A stretch of 64,000 bases of DNA from Streptomyces sp. NRRL F-5126 (GTDB lineage: Bacteria; Actinomycetota; Actinomycetes; Streptomycetales; Streptomycetaceae). The translations under genes and the position numbers were made by a program. This document shows, one piece after another, positions 1 through 9,157 of this stretch; position 1 is the first letter of the stretch; each line of letters begins with the position of its first letter. The notes under the pieces were generated by a model that saw only the letters and a program-made list of their open reading frames with translations, was not told the origin of the DNA and did no database searches. Location of the stretch: positions 186,001-250,000 of the forward strand of contig NZ_JOFZ01000011.1 of the NCBI RefSeq assembly GCF_000721265.1, given 5' to 3'.

Positions 1-1
1 G

Positions 2-430
2 GACGAGCTCCAGGCCGAGATCAACCGCCTCCGCGCCGAACTGGGCTCGTACCGCACCGCTCTGTCCCGCCCCTTCCCCGTCGCCGTGCTGCACTGGCCG
101 GAGGCGGAACTCAGCGAGCTCATCGCCGCGTACCCGCCGCTCGCCGAGGAGTACCACTCCCACGAGGCCCACTTGGCCCGCGTCGAGACCGCCCTGCGCG
201 AACTCGCCGCCGCGGGCACACCGAACCTGGGCGTCGTCACGGGCACCGTCCCCTCCTACGAGGCGTTCGCGGCCTCGGAGGCCGCGCCCCCGACGACCAC
301 CGCGCTGCTGCCCCTCTACGCCACCACCCTGGCGGCCCGCGGCCGCGCCCTCGCCTGGCCGCCGCCGCGCAACGCCACCTGCTGGTGCGGCTCGGGATCG
401 CCGTACCGGCAGTGCCACGGGGCGGCCTGA
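2..430 (+). CDS. SEC-C motif protein, C-terminal part
   Basis: The frame is open from the window edge, so the N-terminus is missing. The visible 142 residues start with a helical stretch (DELQAEINRLRAELGSYRTA, possibly coiled coil). They end in a compact zinc-binding SEC-C motif, CWCGSGSPYRQCHG, in the last 16 residues. SEC-C motifs occur at the C-terminus of SecA and on many unrelated bacterial proteins, so the motif shows metal binding but not function. The stop lies 4 bases before the next start, suggesting co-transcription with the histidine phosphatase gene. The middle of the protein has no motif I recognise. Confidence 0.7.
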   Translation, partial: DELQAEINRLRAELGSYRTALSRPFPVAVLHWPEAELSELIAAYPPLAEEYHSHEAHLARVETALRELAAAGTPNLGVVTGTVPSYEAFAASEAAPPTTTALLPLYATTLAARGRALAWPPPRNATCWCGSGSPYRQCHGAA

Positions 431-434
431 CCGC

Positions 435-1190
435 ATGTCCGAGCCCGCAGGCGGGGGTTCGAAGGGGACGCTCGGCAGGCTCACCGCGGTACGCCACGGC
501 GAGAGCACGGCGAATGTCGTGTTCGGCCGTGCGGTGGCCGCGCAGGACACCGAGCTGATCGTGGGCGGGAGCGACGCCCAGGTGCCGCTGTCCCCGCGCG
601 GCCTGCGCGAGGCGGAGGCGCTGGGGCGCAGGCTGGCGGACGGGGGTCCTGAAGGGCGGCCAGGACTCGTCGTCTGCTCCCCCTACCTGCGGGCGCGGCA
701 GACGTGGGACGCCATGGCCGCCGTGGCCAGGGAGTCGGGACACACGCTCCCCGCCTGCACGGTGGACGAGCGGTTGCGGGACCGGGAGATGGGGGTGCTT
801 GAGCTGCTGCCGCCGCCTGCGCTGCGGGCCCGGGCGCCTCAGGAGGCGGCGCGCCGCAAGCGGCTCGGTGAGTGGTTCTACCGGCCGCCGGGCGGCGAGT
901 CGCTCGCCGATGTGACCTTGCGTGTGCGCGACTTCCTCACGGAGCTTCGCTCGGGCGGCGCCGAGGGGCACGTGCTGCTCGTCGCGCACGACTCCGTGGT
1001 GGTCGCCGTCCGGCACGTGCTGGCGGGGATCGGCGACCCGGTGCCGGCGGACGTTCCGGTGCCGAACGCCTCGGTCTCGTGGTGGGAGGACCTGGGGCCG
1101 GGCGGCGCTGCGGCCCGGCTCGTGGAGTTCGCGAGCGTGAGCCACCTCACCGGGACGGGCGGCGACCGGGAGCCCGGCACGCTTGGTTAG
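435..1190 (+). CDS. Histidine phosphatase family protein (phosphoglycerate mutase-like)
   Basis: A 251-residue protein. The phosphatase signature RHGEST lies near residue 20; its His is the phospho-acceptor of this superfamily. A second conserved His sits in LLVAHDSVV near residue 185, and the Arg in SPYLRARQTW fits the phosphate pocket. Length and motif order match cytosolic histidine phosphatases rather than true glycolytic phosphoglycerate mutase; the substrate cannot be told from sequence. It starts 4 bases after the upstream SEC-C gene. The roughly 30-residue insertion after the RHG motif (FGRAVAAQDTELIVGG) is longer than in minimal family members. Confidence 0.85.
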   Translation: MSEPAGGGSKGTLGRLTAVRHGESTANVVFGRAVAAQDTELIVGGSDAQVPLSPRGLREAEALGRRLADGGPEGRPGLVVCSPYLRARQTWDAMAAVARESGHTLPACTVDERLRDREMGVLELLPPPALRARAPQEAARRKRLGEWFYRPPGGESLADVTLRVRDFLTELRSGGAEGHVLLVAHDSVVVAVRHVLAGIGDPVPADVPVPNASVSWWEDLGPGGAAARLVEFASVSHLTGTGGDREPGTLG

Positions 1191-1266
1191 GCTCGTCATG
1201 TTCGAAGTGTGAAGATCGGTCGCCGGCCGGCGTCGTGCCGGCGGCGCGTCAGCAAGGACGGCAGAA

Positions 1267-1593
1267 GTGGCGAAGTTGGCAGCTTTGGCGAGGATCCCGG
1301 CGGCTGCGCCGGCGGCGGCCGCGGCCGCGGGCGGGCTGGTCGGCGGGTTCGCCGTCGCACGGTGGACGAAGAAGCGGCAGCTGGGCGGGGCCGTGCTCCT
1401 CGCAGCGGGCACGGCGGCGGCGTGGCAGTGGCGGCAGGCCTCGGGCACGAAGGCGGCGGCCGGCCTTGGCGCGGCGTACCTGGCGGCGTTCGGCGGCTCG
1501 CATCCGCTGGCCAAGAAGATCGGCGCGTGGCCGTCGGTCTTCTCGGTCGCGGGCGGGGTGGCCGCCGCGTCGTACGCGGTGACGCGTCGCTGA
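1267..1593 (+). CDS. Small hydrophobic membrane protein, function unknown
   Basis: A 108-residue protein with a GTG start preceded by AAGGACG. It is rich in Ala and Gly and has about three hydrophobic stretches, near residues 10-30, 38-52 and 62-75, with a final one near 90-105. Lys/Arg between them suggests a small integral membrane protein. No enzymatic motif is visible. Coding periodicity and the ribosome-binding site support a real gene, but similar Ala-rich frames arise by chance in such GC-rich DNA, so the call is moderate. It stands alone between a rightward phosphatase gene and a leftward DUF445 gene. Confidence 0.55.
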   Translation: MAKLAALARIPAAAPAAAAAAGGLVGGFAVARWTKKRQLGGAVLLAAGTAAAWQWRQASGTKAAAGLGAAYLAAFGGSHPLAKKIGAWPSVFSVAGGVAAASYAVTRR

Positions 1594-1649
1594 ACGCCTC
1601 GCGGTGACCGCCCGCGGCCGGGTGCGCAGGCCGCCCGCGCACGCGGCGG

Positions 1650-3110
1650 TCAGCCGCCGAGCGCGTGCGAGACGGTGTAGATCAGCACACCGGCGAGCGC
1701 GCCGACCACCGTGCCGTTGATCCTGATGAACTGCAGGTCGCGGCCGATGTGCGCCTCGATCTTCTTCGAGGTGTCGTCCGCGTCCCAGCTCTTCACGGTG
1801 TCCGTGATCAAGGACGTGATCTCGCTCCGGTACGTGGACACCACGTACGCCGCGGCGTCCTCGATCCAGCCCTCGAGCTTGGCCTGCAGCCGGTCGTCGG
1901 TGGCGAGCCGCCGGCCCAGGCTGAGCAGCGAGGCGCGAGCCCGCAGACGCAGCTCGCTGCGCTCGTCCTCGGCGGCGGAGATGATCATGGCGCGCACGGA
2001 CGACCAGGCCGAGGCGATGATGTCCTGCACCTCGGGGCGCGCGATCAGGTCCGACTTCATCCGCTCGACCTTGCTCCTGGTCTGCGTGTCCGACTGGAGG
2101 TCGGAGGCGAAGTCCTTGAGGAAGCGGTCGATGGCGCCGCGCGCGGGGTGGGACGGCATGTCCCGCATCTCCGTGACGAAGCGCAGCAGCTCCTTGTACA
2201 CGCGGTCGCCGATGCGGCGGTCCACGAAGCGCGGCGTCCAGCCGGGCGCGCCGCCCTGGACGGCGTCCATCACCGAGTCCTCGTGGGCGACGAGCCACTC
2301 GCGGCCGCGGACGCAGACGAGGTCGACGGCCCGGTGGTGCGCGCCGTCCGCGACGACCTTGTCGAGGGTCTTGCCGATGCCGGGCGCGATCTCGGCGGCG
2401 TCGGCGCGCCGGGTGATCGCCTCGCCGACGACCGCCTGCACGTCGGAGTCCCGCAGGACGGTGATCGCGCCGCGCAGGGCGGTGGCCAACTCCGCGGTGA
2501 CGCGGTCGGCGTGCTCGGGCTCGGCCAGCCAGGCGCCGACGCGGCGGCCGATGGCGAGGGCACGCAGCCGGGCGCGCACGACGTCGGCGGAGAGGAAGTT
2601 CTCCCCCACGAACTGGGCCAGGGAGGCGCCGAGCTGGTCCTTCTTGTTCGGGATGATCGCCGTGTGCGGGATGGGGATCCCCAAGGGGTGGCGGAACAGG
2701 GCGGTCACGGCGAACCAGTCGGCGAGCGCGCCGACCATGCCGGCCTCCGCCGCGGCGGCCACGTAGCCGCTCCAGGCGCCTGCGCCGCTGTGCCCGGCCC
2801 AGGTGGCGAGCGCGTAGATGCCCGCGACGAGGACGAGCAGGGTGGTGGCCGTGGTCTTCATGCGCCGCACGCCGCGGCGCTTCTCCTCGTCGGCCGCGGT
2901 GTACGAGAAGGAGGGGAGCCCGGATCCGGTGGAACGCGACCGGGCGCGCGGGGGGTTGCCCGGCGTGCTGCCCGATGCGTCGCCCGGTGTGTTCGCGTGG
3001 TGCTGCTCCGTGTGCGTGGGCGCCGCGGCCGTTTCGGCGTCCGCGTCGGTGGCATTCGTCTCCTGCGCGCGGCGTTCCCCGTCCCCGCGCCCCGCTTCAC
3101 CGTGTTCCAT
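1650..3110 (-). CDS. DUF445 domain-containing membrane protein
   Basis: A 486-residue protein. The first ~75 residues are polar and low in complexity (Thr, Ala, Pro, His). A transmembrane segment (TTATTLLVLVAGIYALATWA) and a second one with the family-typical GALADWFAVTALFRHPLGIP follow. The long central part is helical and charged, and the protein closes with a C-terminal membrane segment (GTVVGALAGVLIYTVSHALG). This two-end membrane anchoring with a soluble helical middle is the DUF445 (YheB/YjiN) layout. Function is unknown. The start may lie internal to the low-complexity head. It is transcribed towards the small membrane gene and away from the secreted hydrolase. Confidence 0.8.
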   Translation of the reverse strand: MEHGEAGRGDGERRAQETNATDADAETAAAPTHTEQHHANTPGDASGSTPGNPPRARSRSTGSGLPSFSYTAADEEKRRGVRRMKTTATTLLVLVAGIYALATWAGHSGAGAWSGYVAAAAEAGMVGALADWFAVTALFRHPLGIPIPHTAIIPNKKDQLGASLAQFVGENFLSADVVRARLRALAIGRRVGAWLAEPEHADRVTAELATALRGAITVLRDSDVQAVVGEAITRRADAAEIAPGIGKTLDKVVADGAHHRAVDLVCVRGREWLVAHEDSVMDAVQGGAPGWTPRFVDRRIGDRVYKELLRFVTEMRDMPSHPARGAIDRFLKDFASDLQSDTQTRSKVERMKSDLIARPEVQDIIASAWSSVRAMIISAAEDERSELRLRARASLLSLGRRLATDDRLQAKLEGWIEDAAAYVVSTYRSEITSLITDTVKSWDADDTSKKIEAHIGRDLQFIRINGTVVGALAGVLIYTVSHALGG

Positions 3111-3273
3111 TCACTCCACCCGTCCGCGACCGCCGTACGACTCCCGGTGAGCCGACTGCCAGGGAACCTCCTGTGCGCATTGTCCCTCTTGAGAGGTGAC
3201 TCCCCGGGCGTGTGCCAAGTTCCCTCGCCGTGGCGGATGATGTTTGTACAGAAAGATGAGGTGAAACCGGGAC

Positions 3274-4671
3274 ATGACAAGACAGCGTGGCCTGGCCCTT
3301 TTCGGAGCCATGATCGCGGTCGTGGGCCTGGTGTGTGCCGGGATCTTCGCCGGCCTCGGCCCCGGCAAGGGTCTTGCCGACGATGTCGCCGGGAGCCTCC
3401 TCGGGAACGGCAAGGGCGACGGGAGCGGGGGCGGCAGCGGGGACGGCGCCGCCGCGGACGGCCGGGGCGGCGACGCGCAGGGCCGCGCGGGCGCGCACGA
3501 GGCGGCGCCGGCCGCCGCCGGGGCCTGGACGGGCACGTGGGCCGCGGGCGCCGTCGGCGCGGAGCCCGGCGCCCCCCACGGCCTGCCCGGCCGCTCGATA
3601 CGCAACGTGGTGCACACGAGCATCGGGGGGACGGCCGCGCGCGTCACGTTCTCCAACCTGTACGGCACGGCTCCCCTGTTCATCGGGCACGCGTCGGTGG
3701 CGGTCGCCGACTCCGGCGGGCCCGCCGCGGTGCCCGGCACGATGCGGCGGCTCACCTTCGGCGGCGAGCGGGCCCTGTCGCGGCGCGTCCCGGTGGGCCG
3801 GGAGGTGGTGAGCGACCCGGTGACGCTCCAGGTGCCGGCCGGCGCCGACCTGCTGCTGACGCTGTACACGCCGTCGGTCGGCGGCGCCGTCACGTACCAC
3901 TCGCACACGCGGCAGACGTCGTACCTCGCGCGCGGCGACCGCACGGAGGACGCGTCGGGCACCGCGTACGCCACGCCGACACCGTACTGGCGGTACGTCA
4001 CCGCGGTCGACGTGCGCAACAGGCAGTCGTCCGGCACGGTCGTCGCGTTCGGCGACTCGATCACCGACGGTGTCGGATCGTCGGCCGGCAGCAACCACCG
4101 GTGGCCCGACTTCCTCGCCGCCCGGGTACGCGACAGCGCGTACGGCCACTACGGCGTCGTCGACGAGGGCATCGGCGGCAACCAGGTGCTCAGGGACGCG
4201 TCCGCCACCCGCAGCGGGCGGGCCGCGATCACCAGGTTCGGCGAGGACGCGCTGGGACGGCCGGACGTGCGCGCCGTCTTCGTCGACCTCGGGGTGAACG
4301 ACATCCTGCACGGTCACGAGCACACCGGCGCGCGGATAGTGGCGGGGCTCAAGCAGCTCACGCGCCAGGCTCACGCGCACGGGATACGGGTGATCGGCTC
4401 GACCCTCACCCCGTTCGGCTCGCACGCGGGGTACAACGCGGTCAAGGAGCGCGCACGTGACCAGGTCAACGCGGCGATCAGGAACGGCGGCGTGTTCGAC
4501 TCGGTCGTGGACTTCGACCGGCTGCTGCGCGACCCGAACGCCCCCGACCGGCTGCGGCCGCGCTACGACTCGGGCGACGGCCTGCACCCGAGCGACGCCG
4601 GTTACCGGGCGATGGCGTCGGCGGTGAACCTGCGCGCACTGCTGGGCAGCCACGCACCGGCAGCGACGTAG
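3274..4671 (+). CDS. Secreted SGNH/GDSL hydrolase
   Basis: A 465-residue protein with an N-terminal signal/anchor (GLALFGAMIAVVGLVCAGIFAGL) and a Gly/Asp/Ala-rich linker. A beta-rich domain covers about residues 85-250. The catalytic domain opens with GDSITDG (Ser near residue 262), has GIGGNQVL and GVNDI blocks, and ends with the DGLHPSDAGY catalytic Asp-His pair near residue 435. These are the four SGNH blocks, so the Ser/Asp/His machinery looks intact. The fold hydrolyses esters of lipids, acylated sugars or polysaccharides; the substrate here is not predictable. The start is preceded by GAGGTG. It probably acts outside the cell or tethered to the membrane. Confidence 0.85.
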   Translation: MTRQRGLALFGAMIAVVGLVCAGIFAGLGPGKGLADDVAGSLLGNGKGDGSGGGSGDGAAADGRGGDAQGRAGAHEAAPAAAGAWTGTWAAGAVGAEPGAPHGLPGRSIRNVVHTSIGGTAARVTFSNLYGTAPLFIGHASVAVADSGGPAAVPGTMRRLTFGGERALSRRVPVGREVVSDPVTLQVPAGADLLLTLYTPSVGGAVTYHSHTRQTSYLARGDRTEDASGTAYATPTPYWRYVTAVDVRNRQSSGTVVAFGDSITDGVGSSAGSNHRWPDFLAARVRDSAYGHYGVVDEGIGGNQVLRDASATRSGRAAITRFGEDALGRPDVRAVFVDLGVNDILHGHEHTGARIVAGLKQLTRQAHAHGIRVIGSTLTPFGSHAGYNAVKERARDQVNAAIRNGGVFDSVVDFDRLLRDPNAPDRLRPRYDSGDGLHPSDAGYRAMASAVNLRALLGSHAPAAT

Positions 4672-5248
4672 CGCCCACCGCGTGCGCGGCTTCCGCCGCG
4701 TGAGCCCCCCGCCCCGGGGCGTGCCCCCGCCCGGCCGCGCGCAGCCCCCCACGGCCACGGGGCGCGGCCCCCGCCGCTCCGCGGGCATCGCGGTCCCAAC
4801 GACGCCGGCCGCGCGGCACGTGCGCCGCCCCGCGGGTGTGACGCGGCCCAGCGCCGCCTCGGCGAGCGGATCACCCCGCCCCCAGGCGTTACGGCCCGCA
4901 AGCACCGCGCGGGCGGCGCTCCCCCGCGCGGTGACGGCAGGGAGCTGCCCGCAAAAGGCCTTGTCCCGGCCGCAACAGCGGCCGGGGGCACCGCCCCGCT
5001 GCTGCGCAGGCATGGCGATCCGCCGCCACCGACCCGGCGGCGCATACCCGCCCGCCCGGCACGGCGACGGCGGGCGTGGGGCGCGCGCCCTCAAAAGGCC
5101 CTTGTCCGGCCAGCGACCCGCAGGGCACCACGGCCCTGCGCTGCCCGGCCGGGACGTCACGCCCCGCCCAGGGCGTGGCGCCCCGGAAGCGCCACGCGGC
5201 ACGCGCCTACGCCCCGCCCGGCGGCGGAGTGCGGGCCGCGGACCGCCG
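4672..5248. other. GC-rich intergenic region with short degenerate repeats
   Basis: No convincing gene in 577 bases between two convergent genes. It is extremely GC-rich. Read leftwards, it carries two copies of a GGACAAGG-CCTTTTG-like motif (around 4956-4972 and 5090-5107) that resemble the last codons of the neighbouring DUF1707 gene (5249-5265). The copies sit in weakly similar surroundings, suggesting decayed duplication or repeated terminator-like elements. Open frames here have the composition expected by chance. Confidence 0.5.
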
Positions 5249-6166
5249 TCAGAGGTCCTTGTCCAGGCGGCCACGGCCGCGGCCGTGCCGCTCGCGGTGC
5301 GCGGCCCTGCGCTCCTCGCGGTGTCGCTCCGCGAGCGCCCTGCGTTCGTCCCTGCGGGCCCGTTCGCGCGCCCGCACGTCCTCGTGACGGGCCATGCTGT
5401 CCTCGTACGCCTCCCGGCCGGCCTCCAGGCGCTCACGCCTGCGCTCCTCCTTGAGGCGGCGGCGCTCCTCCTTGCGGAGCTTGCGCTCGACGCCGACGCC
5501 GCCCATCAGCGCGAAGCCCGTCACGATGACCTTCGGGGAGCCCGGGTCCGGGTCGGCACCCGCCACGTCGTCCTTGCCCGGCACCTCACCGAAGCCGCCC
5601 ATGAATCCAAAGCCGCGCACCTCGATGTCGAGGTCCGGCGGGGCGGTGACCTGCACCCCGCCCATCATCGCGAAGCAGCGGATGATCGTCACCGGCTCCT
5701 CGAACCGCGCCTCGCGCAGGTCGATCTCGCCGCCGCCCATGAACACCACCGCGAGGAACCGGCGCCCGACCGTCCAGTTGCCCTTGCGTCCGAAGCCGCC
5801 CATGAATCCGAACGCGCCCGTGGACGTGGCGGGTCCGCGCCCCACCCGGTCCGCCCACGCGCCGTCGACTCCGTGTGCCGTCGACGCGGCGACGCCCGCC
5901 GCCTTCGCGGCGGCGGGCAGCGGCAGGTCGCGCACCAGCGGCACCAGGTCACCTTGTGTACGCGCCCGGTACGCGAGGCCCAGCCGCTCGTCGAACTCCT
6001 CCATGTCGAGCCGGCCCTCGGCCATCGCCTCGCGGAGCCGCTCCGCGACCTGCTCGCGCTCCGCGTCCGACGCCCTGGTGTCAGGCGAATGGGCCTCTGA
6101 GGCACGGCGGTCGGGCAGTTCGCTCGTCATACCTGTCAGCGTATCCAACCGCGACGACCCCGTCAT
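5249..6166 (-). CDS. DUF1707 domain protein with long charged C-terminal helix
   Basis: A 305-residue protein. The DUF1707 domain (RASDAEREQVAERLREAM... EEFDERL) lies near residues 30-80, a SHOCT-like ~50-residue module common in actinobacteria. A middle region with repeated FMGG/MMGG turns resembles the LiaF-like beta repeat. The last ~90 residues are almost only Arg, Glu, Lys and Ala, and would form a long charged helix. The first ATG overlaps the stop of the upstream ABC ATPase gene (ATGA), implying translational coupling. A second possible start at 6130 (MTSELPD) fits the family length better. Function unknown; context suggests a link to envelope stress or the ABC exporter. Confidence 0.8.
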   Translation of the reverse strand: MTGSSRLDTLTGMTSELPDRRASEAHSPDTRASDAEREQVAERLREAMAEGRLDMEEFDERLGLAYRARTQGDLVPLVRDLPLPAAAKAAGVAASTAHGVDGAWADRVGRGPATSTGAFGFMGGFGRKGNWTVGRRFLAVVFMGGGEIDLREARFEEPVTIIRCFAMMGGVQVTAPPDLDIEVRGFGFMGGFGEVPGKDDVAGADPDPGSPKVIVTGFALMGGVGVERKLRKEERRRLKEERRRERLEAGREAYEDSMARHEDVRARERARRDERRALAERHREERRAAHRERHGRGRGRLDKDL

Positions 6167-7233
6167 ACGGTCGTACGGTCCTCAGCGGCGGCCGAGCCCT
6201 CCCCGTACATCTTCGCGATCACGGTTTCGATGTCCGGCTCCCGCACCGACAGGTCGACCAGCGGGTAGTCGGCCGCCACCCGGGCCACGAGCGGCGCCGC
6301 CGACCGCGTCGCGGGGAACGCCAGGTACTGGCGCGGCCCCTCCACGCGCACCACCCGCACGTCCGGCAGGCCCGGCAGCTCGATCGGCGCCGTCTCGCGC
6401 TCGAGATCGACCACGAGCGTGCGCTCGCTGCCGCCGACCTCGTGCAGCCCCGCGGGCGTGCCGTCGTACAGCAGCCTGCCGTGGTCGATCACCATCACGC
6501 GCCCGCAGAGCTGCTCGATGTCCTGGAGGTCGTGCGTCGTGAGGAGCACCGTCGTGCCGTGCTCCGCGTTCAGGTCGCGCAGGAACTCCCGCACCTTCGC
6601 CTTGGAGATGACGTCGAGCCCGATGGTCGGCTCGTCCAGGTACAGCACGTCGGGGTCGTGCAGCAGGGCGGCCGCGATGTCGCCGCGCATCCGCTGGCCC
6701 AGCGAGAGCTGCCTGACGGGTACGTCCAACAGCGCGCCCAGGTCGAGCAGTTCGACGCAGCGCTCCAGGTTGGCGCGGTAGCGGGCGTCCGGCACCCGGT
6801 ACATGCGCTGGGCCAGCCGGTACGAGTCGATCAGCGGCAGGTCCCACCAGAGCGTCGTGCGCTGGCCGAACACGACGCCGATGCGCGAGGCCAGCCGGGC
6901 GCGCTCCCGCGAAGGATCGATGCCCGCGACACGCACCCGGCCGCCGCTGGGCGTCAGGATGCCCGTCAGCATCTTGATCGTCGTCGACTTGCCCGCGCCG
7001 TTGGGGCCGATGTACCCGACCATCTCGCCGCGCGCCACGCGGAAGCTGATGCCGTCCACCGCACGCACGCGCCGCTTCTCGCGGCGGAAGGCGCCGACGC
7101 GCCGGCGCACGTCGAACACCTTCTCCAGGCCGTCAAGCGCGATGAACCCGTCGGCCGGGTCCGCCGGGTCGGCCGAGTCCGTGGCTCCGGCCGGGACGGC
7201 AACCTCCACCGGATCATGCATCGCGTCCTCCAT
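6163..7233 (-). CDS. ABC transporter ATP-binding protein
   Basis: A 356-residue nucleotide-binding subunit of an ABC-2 type exporter. Walker A is GPNGAGKSTT, the signature LSLGQRMRGD, Walker B VLYLDEPTIGLD, with a following H-loop (LLTTHDLQDI). A ~90-residue C-terminal extension is typical of this exporter group. Two permease genes lie just upstream in the same direction, the nearer one 52 bases away, and its stop overlaps the start of the DUF1707 gene. This ATPase with two six-helix permeases matches the COG4586/COG4587/COG3694 arrangement, as I recall the families. The cargo is unknown. Confidence 0.9.
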   Translation of the reverse strand: MEDAMHDPVEVAVPAGATDSADPADPADGFIALDGLEKVFDVRRRVGAFRREKRRVRAVDGISFRVARGEMVGYIGPNGAGKSTTIKMLTGILTPSGGRVRVAGIDPSRERARLASRIGVVFGQRTTLWWDLPLIDSYRLAQRMYRVPDARYRANLERCVELLDLGALLDVPVRQLSLGQRMRGDIAAALLHDPDVLYLDEPTIGLDVISKAKVREFLRDLNAEHGTTVLLTTHDLQDIEQLCGRVMVIDHGRLLYDGTPAGLHEVGGSERTLVVDLERETAPIELPGLPDVRVVRVEGPRQYLAFPATRSAAPLVARVAADYPLVDLSVREPDIETVIAKMYGEGSAAAEDRTTV

Positions 7234-7285
7234 CGGCTTCCCTTCCGTGCCTGCCTCGGCCCTACCTCACCCGTACCGCCGCGAG

Positions 7286-8128
7286 TCAACTGCCCGTGCT
7301 CCGGTACGCCCTGACGCCCTTGCGCCACGCCAGCCCCGCCGCCCCGCAGCACGCCGCGCCCACCGCCGGCGCCAGGAAGCCCACCCAGCCCGGCATCCCC
7401 AGCGGCAGCGGACGGCCCAGCACGTACAGCGCGGGCAGCCAGTTGACGAACGCCAGCGGCACGACGAAGACGACACCGCGCACCAGGTCCTTGGCGAACA
7501 GCCCCGGCGGGTACTGGAGCAGCGCCGTACCTCCGTACGTGAAAGCGGACTGCACCTCGGCCGCGTCCTGCGCCCAGAACTGGAACGCCGCGCCCGCGAC
7601 GAACACCGCGGCGAAGATCAGCCCGCCACACACCAGCATCACCGGCACCAGGACCACGCGCGCCACGTCCCAGTCGATGTCCGCCGCACCCAGCGCGTAC
7701 GCCAGGACGGCACCGCCCTGGACGACCCTGCCGACCCGCCGCAGCGCGAAGCGGTCCGCCGCCACCTGCGCGAGCACCGGGGCGGGCCGCAGCAGCAGCA
7801 CGTCGAGCGTGCCGTCGCGCACGCGCGCGCCCACGCGGTCCACCGAGCCCATCACGAGGTCGCAGAGGCCGAAGGCCGTCGCCGACGTGCCGTACAGGAA
7901 GGCCACTTCGGGCAGCGAGAACCCGCCGAGCGCGTCGACCTGCGTGAACATCAGCAGGATCGTCACGAAGTCGAAGGCGGTGGCGGCGAAGTTGCCGAAG
8001 GCCGTGACGGCGAAGGACACCCGGTACGTCAGCTGCGACCTGATGCCCATCACCGCGATCAGCCGGTACGCCCGTATGCCGTCGTCCAGCTGCCGCCACG
8101 CCGAGGCGCGGGGCGCGCCGTCAGCCAC
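7286..8128 (-). CDS. ABC-2 family transporter permease (COG3694-like)
   Basis: A 280-residue membrane protein with about six hydrophobic segments. The GTG start overlaps the stop of the upstream permease by 8 bases, so the two are translated together. It carries the conserved cytoplasmic stretch RVRDGTLDVLLLRP after the second membrane segment. It is expected to pair with the adjacent permease and ATPase as a heterodimeric exporter. No substrate clue is visible. Confidence 0.85.
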   Translation of the reverse strand: MADGAPRASAWRQLDDGIRAYRLIAVMGIRSQLTYRVSFAVTAFGNFAATAFDFVTILLMFTQVDALGGFSLPEVAFLYGTSATAFGLCDLVMGSVDRVGARVRDGTLDVLLLRPAPVLAQVAADRFALRRVGRVVQGGAVLAYALGAADIDWDVARVVLVPVMLVCGGLIFAAVFVAGAAFQFWAQDAAEVQSAFTYGGTALLQYPPGLFAKDLVRGVVFVVPLAFVNWLPALYVLGRPLPLGMPGWVGFLAPAVGAACCGAAGLAWRKGVRAYRSTGS

Positions 8129-8939
8129 CCTGGACCACCACCCTCCGCGTCGCGGCCGACTGGAGCAGGCGGCCGAGCGCCAGCAGCAGGGCCGCCCAGC
8201 CGGCCTGGAAGGCGTACGCGCCCAGCGTCCCCCAGCCGCTGCGCGTGCCGAGCAGCACGTCCGCCGGGAGCTGCAGCATCGACGACCAGGGCAGGGCGCG
8301 CGCGATCTGGCCGAGCAGCCCGGGGAAGGCGTTCAGCGGCAGCAGCATCCCGGACCAGAACGTGGCCGCCAACCCCGCCACCTGCGCCACGCCCTTGCCG
8401 TCGAGCAGCCAGAACGCCGCCAGCGCCACGAGATAGCGGATCGCGAAACTCACCACGAGCCCCAGCAGGACCGCCACCAGGAAGGCGGCCCACACCAGCG
8501 GGTTCGCGGGCAGCGCCAGGTCGAAGAAGAACGCGCCCGCGAACAGCGGGACGACCCCGCGCGCGGCCACCTGGTAGACCGCCCTGCCGAGGTCCTGGGC
8601 CAGCCACCACATTTGCAGGTCGGCGGGCCTGTACAGGTCGATGGCGATGTCGCCGGTGCGGATGCGCTCCGCCAGCTCGTCCTCGAAGCCGCCGCCCATG
8701 ATGGCCGTGGCCGCGAGCAGCCCCTGGCCTACCCAGACGTACGTGACGGCCTGCGGGAGCGTGTAGCCGCCGAGGTGCGGGCGCAGGTGCCACAGGGCCA
8801 CGTACGTGTAGGCGATGATCAGGCCGAACACGATGTTCGTGAACAGGCCCGCCACGGTGGCCACCCGGTAGGTCGCGTACCGGCGCAACGCGCCGGTGGC
8901 CACGAGGACGTACAGCCGCACGGCAGCCCTTTCCACCAC
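8121..8939 (-). CDS. ABC-2 family transporter permease (COG4587-like)
   Basis: First gene of the leftward ABC operon. The hydrophobic protein begins RAAVRLYVLVATGALRRYAT and has six likely membrane segments with the loop ERIRTGDIAIDLYRP. The frame is open up to an ATG at 9062, but the extra ~40 residues are Arg-rich and unlike a family N-terminus. I therefore place the start at one of the tandem GTG codons at 8939/8936, giving about 272 residues. No strong ribosome-binding site decides this. The ~220-base region up to the divergent penicillin-binding protein gene would hold both promoters. Confidence 0.8.
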   Translation of the reverse strand: MVERAAVRLYVLVATGALRRYATYRVATVAGLFTNIVFGLIIAYTYVALWHLRPHLGGYTLPQAVTYVWVGQGLLAATAIMGGGFEDELAERIRTGDIAIDLYRPADLQMWWLAQDLGRAVYQVAARGVVPLFAGAFFFDLALPANPLVWAAFLVAVLLGLVVSFAIRYLVALAAFWLLDGKGVAQVAGLAATFWSGMLLPLNAFPGLLGQIARALPWSSMLQLPADVLLGTRSGWGTLGAYAFQAGWAALLLALGRLLQSAATRRVVVQGG

Positions 8940-9157
8940 GTCGCGAACGGTCCCGGGACATCCGAGCGAGCGCACGACCCTAGCCCAACGGAGTGGGCGG
9001 CGGCGACCGAATAACCGGCGCGGACCGGCTGCCTGATATCGACCGTTCCGACCGTGTTTCATGGGAATCCGCAGCGTTCACGGGATATACACGGGATACA
9101 TACGAGTAAGCGCCCACACGCCCACGCGACACGAGCCTGCCGAGGAGGCCGCCGCAG

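Noticed and set aside
3097..5436. A long leftward open frame of almost 780 codons over the SGNH gene
   Set aside because: It lies antisense to a gene with intact catalytic motifs, is Arg/Ala/Gly-rich, and has no recognisable domain; such frames are expected in very GC-rich DNA.
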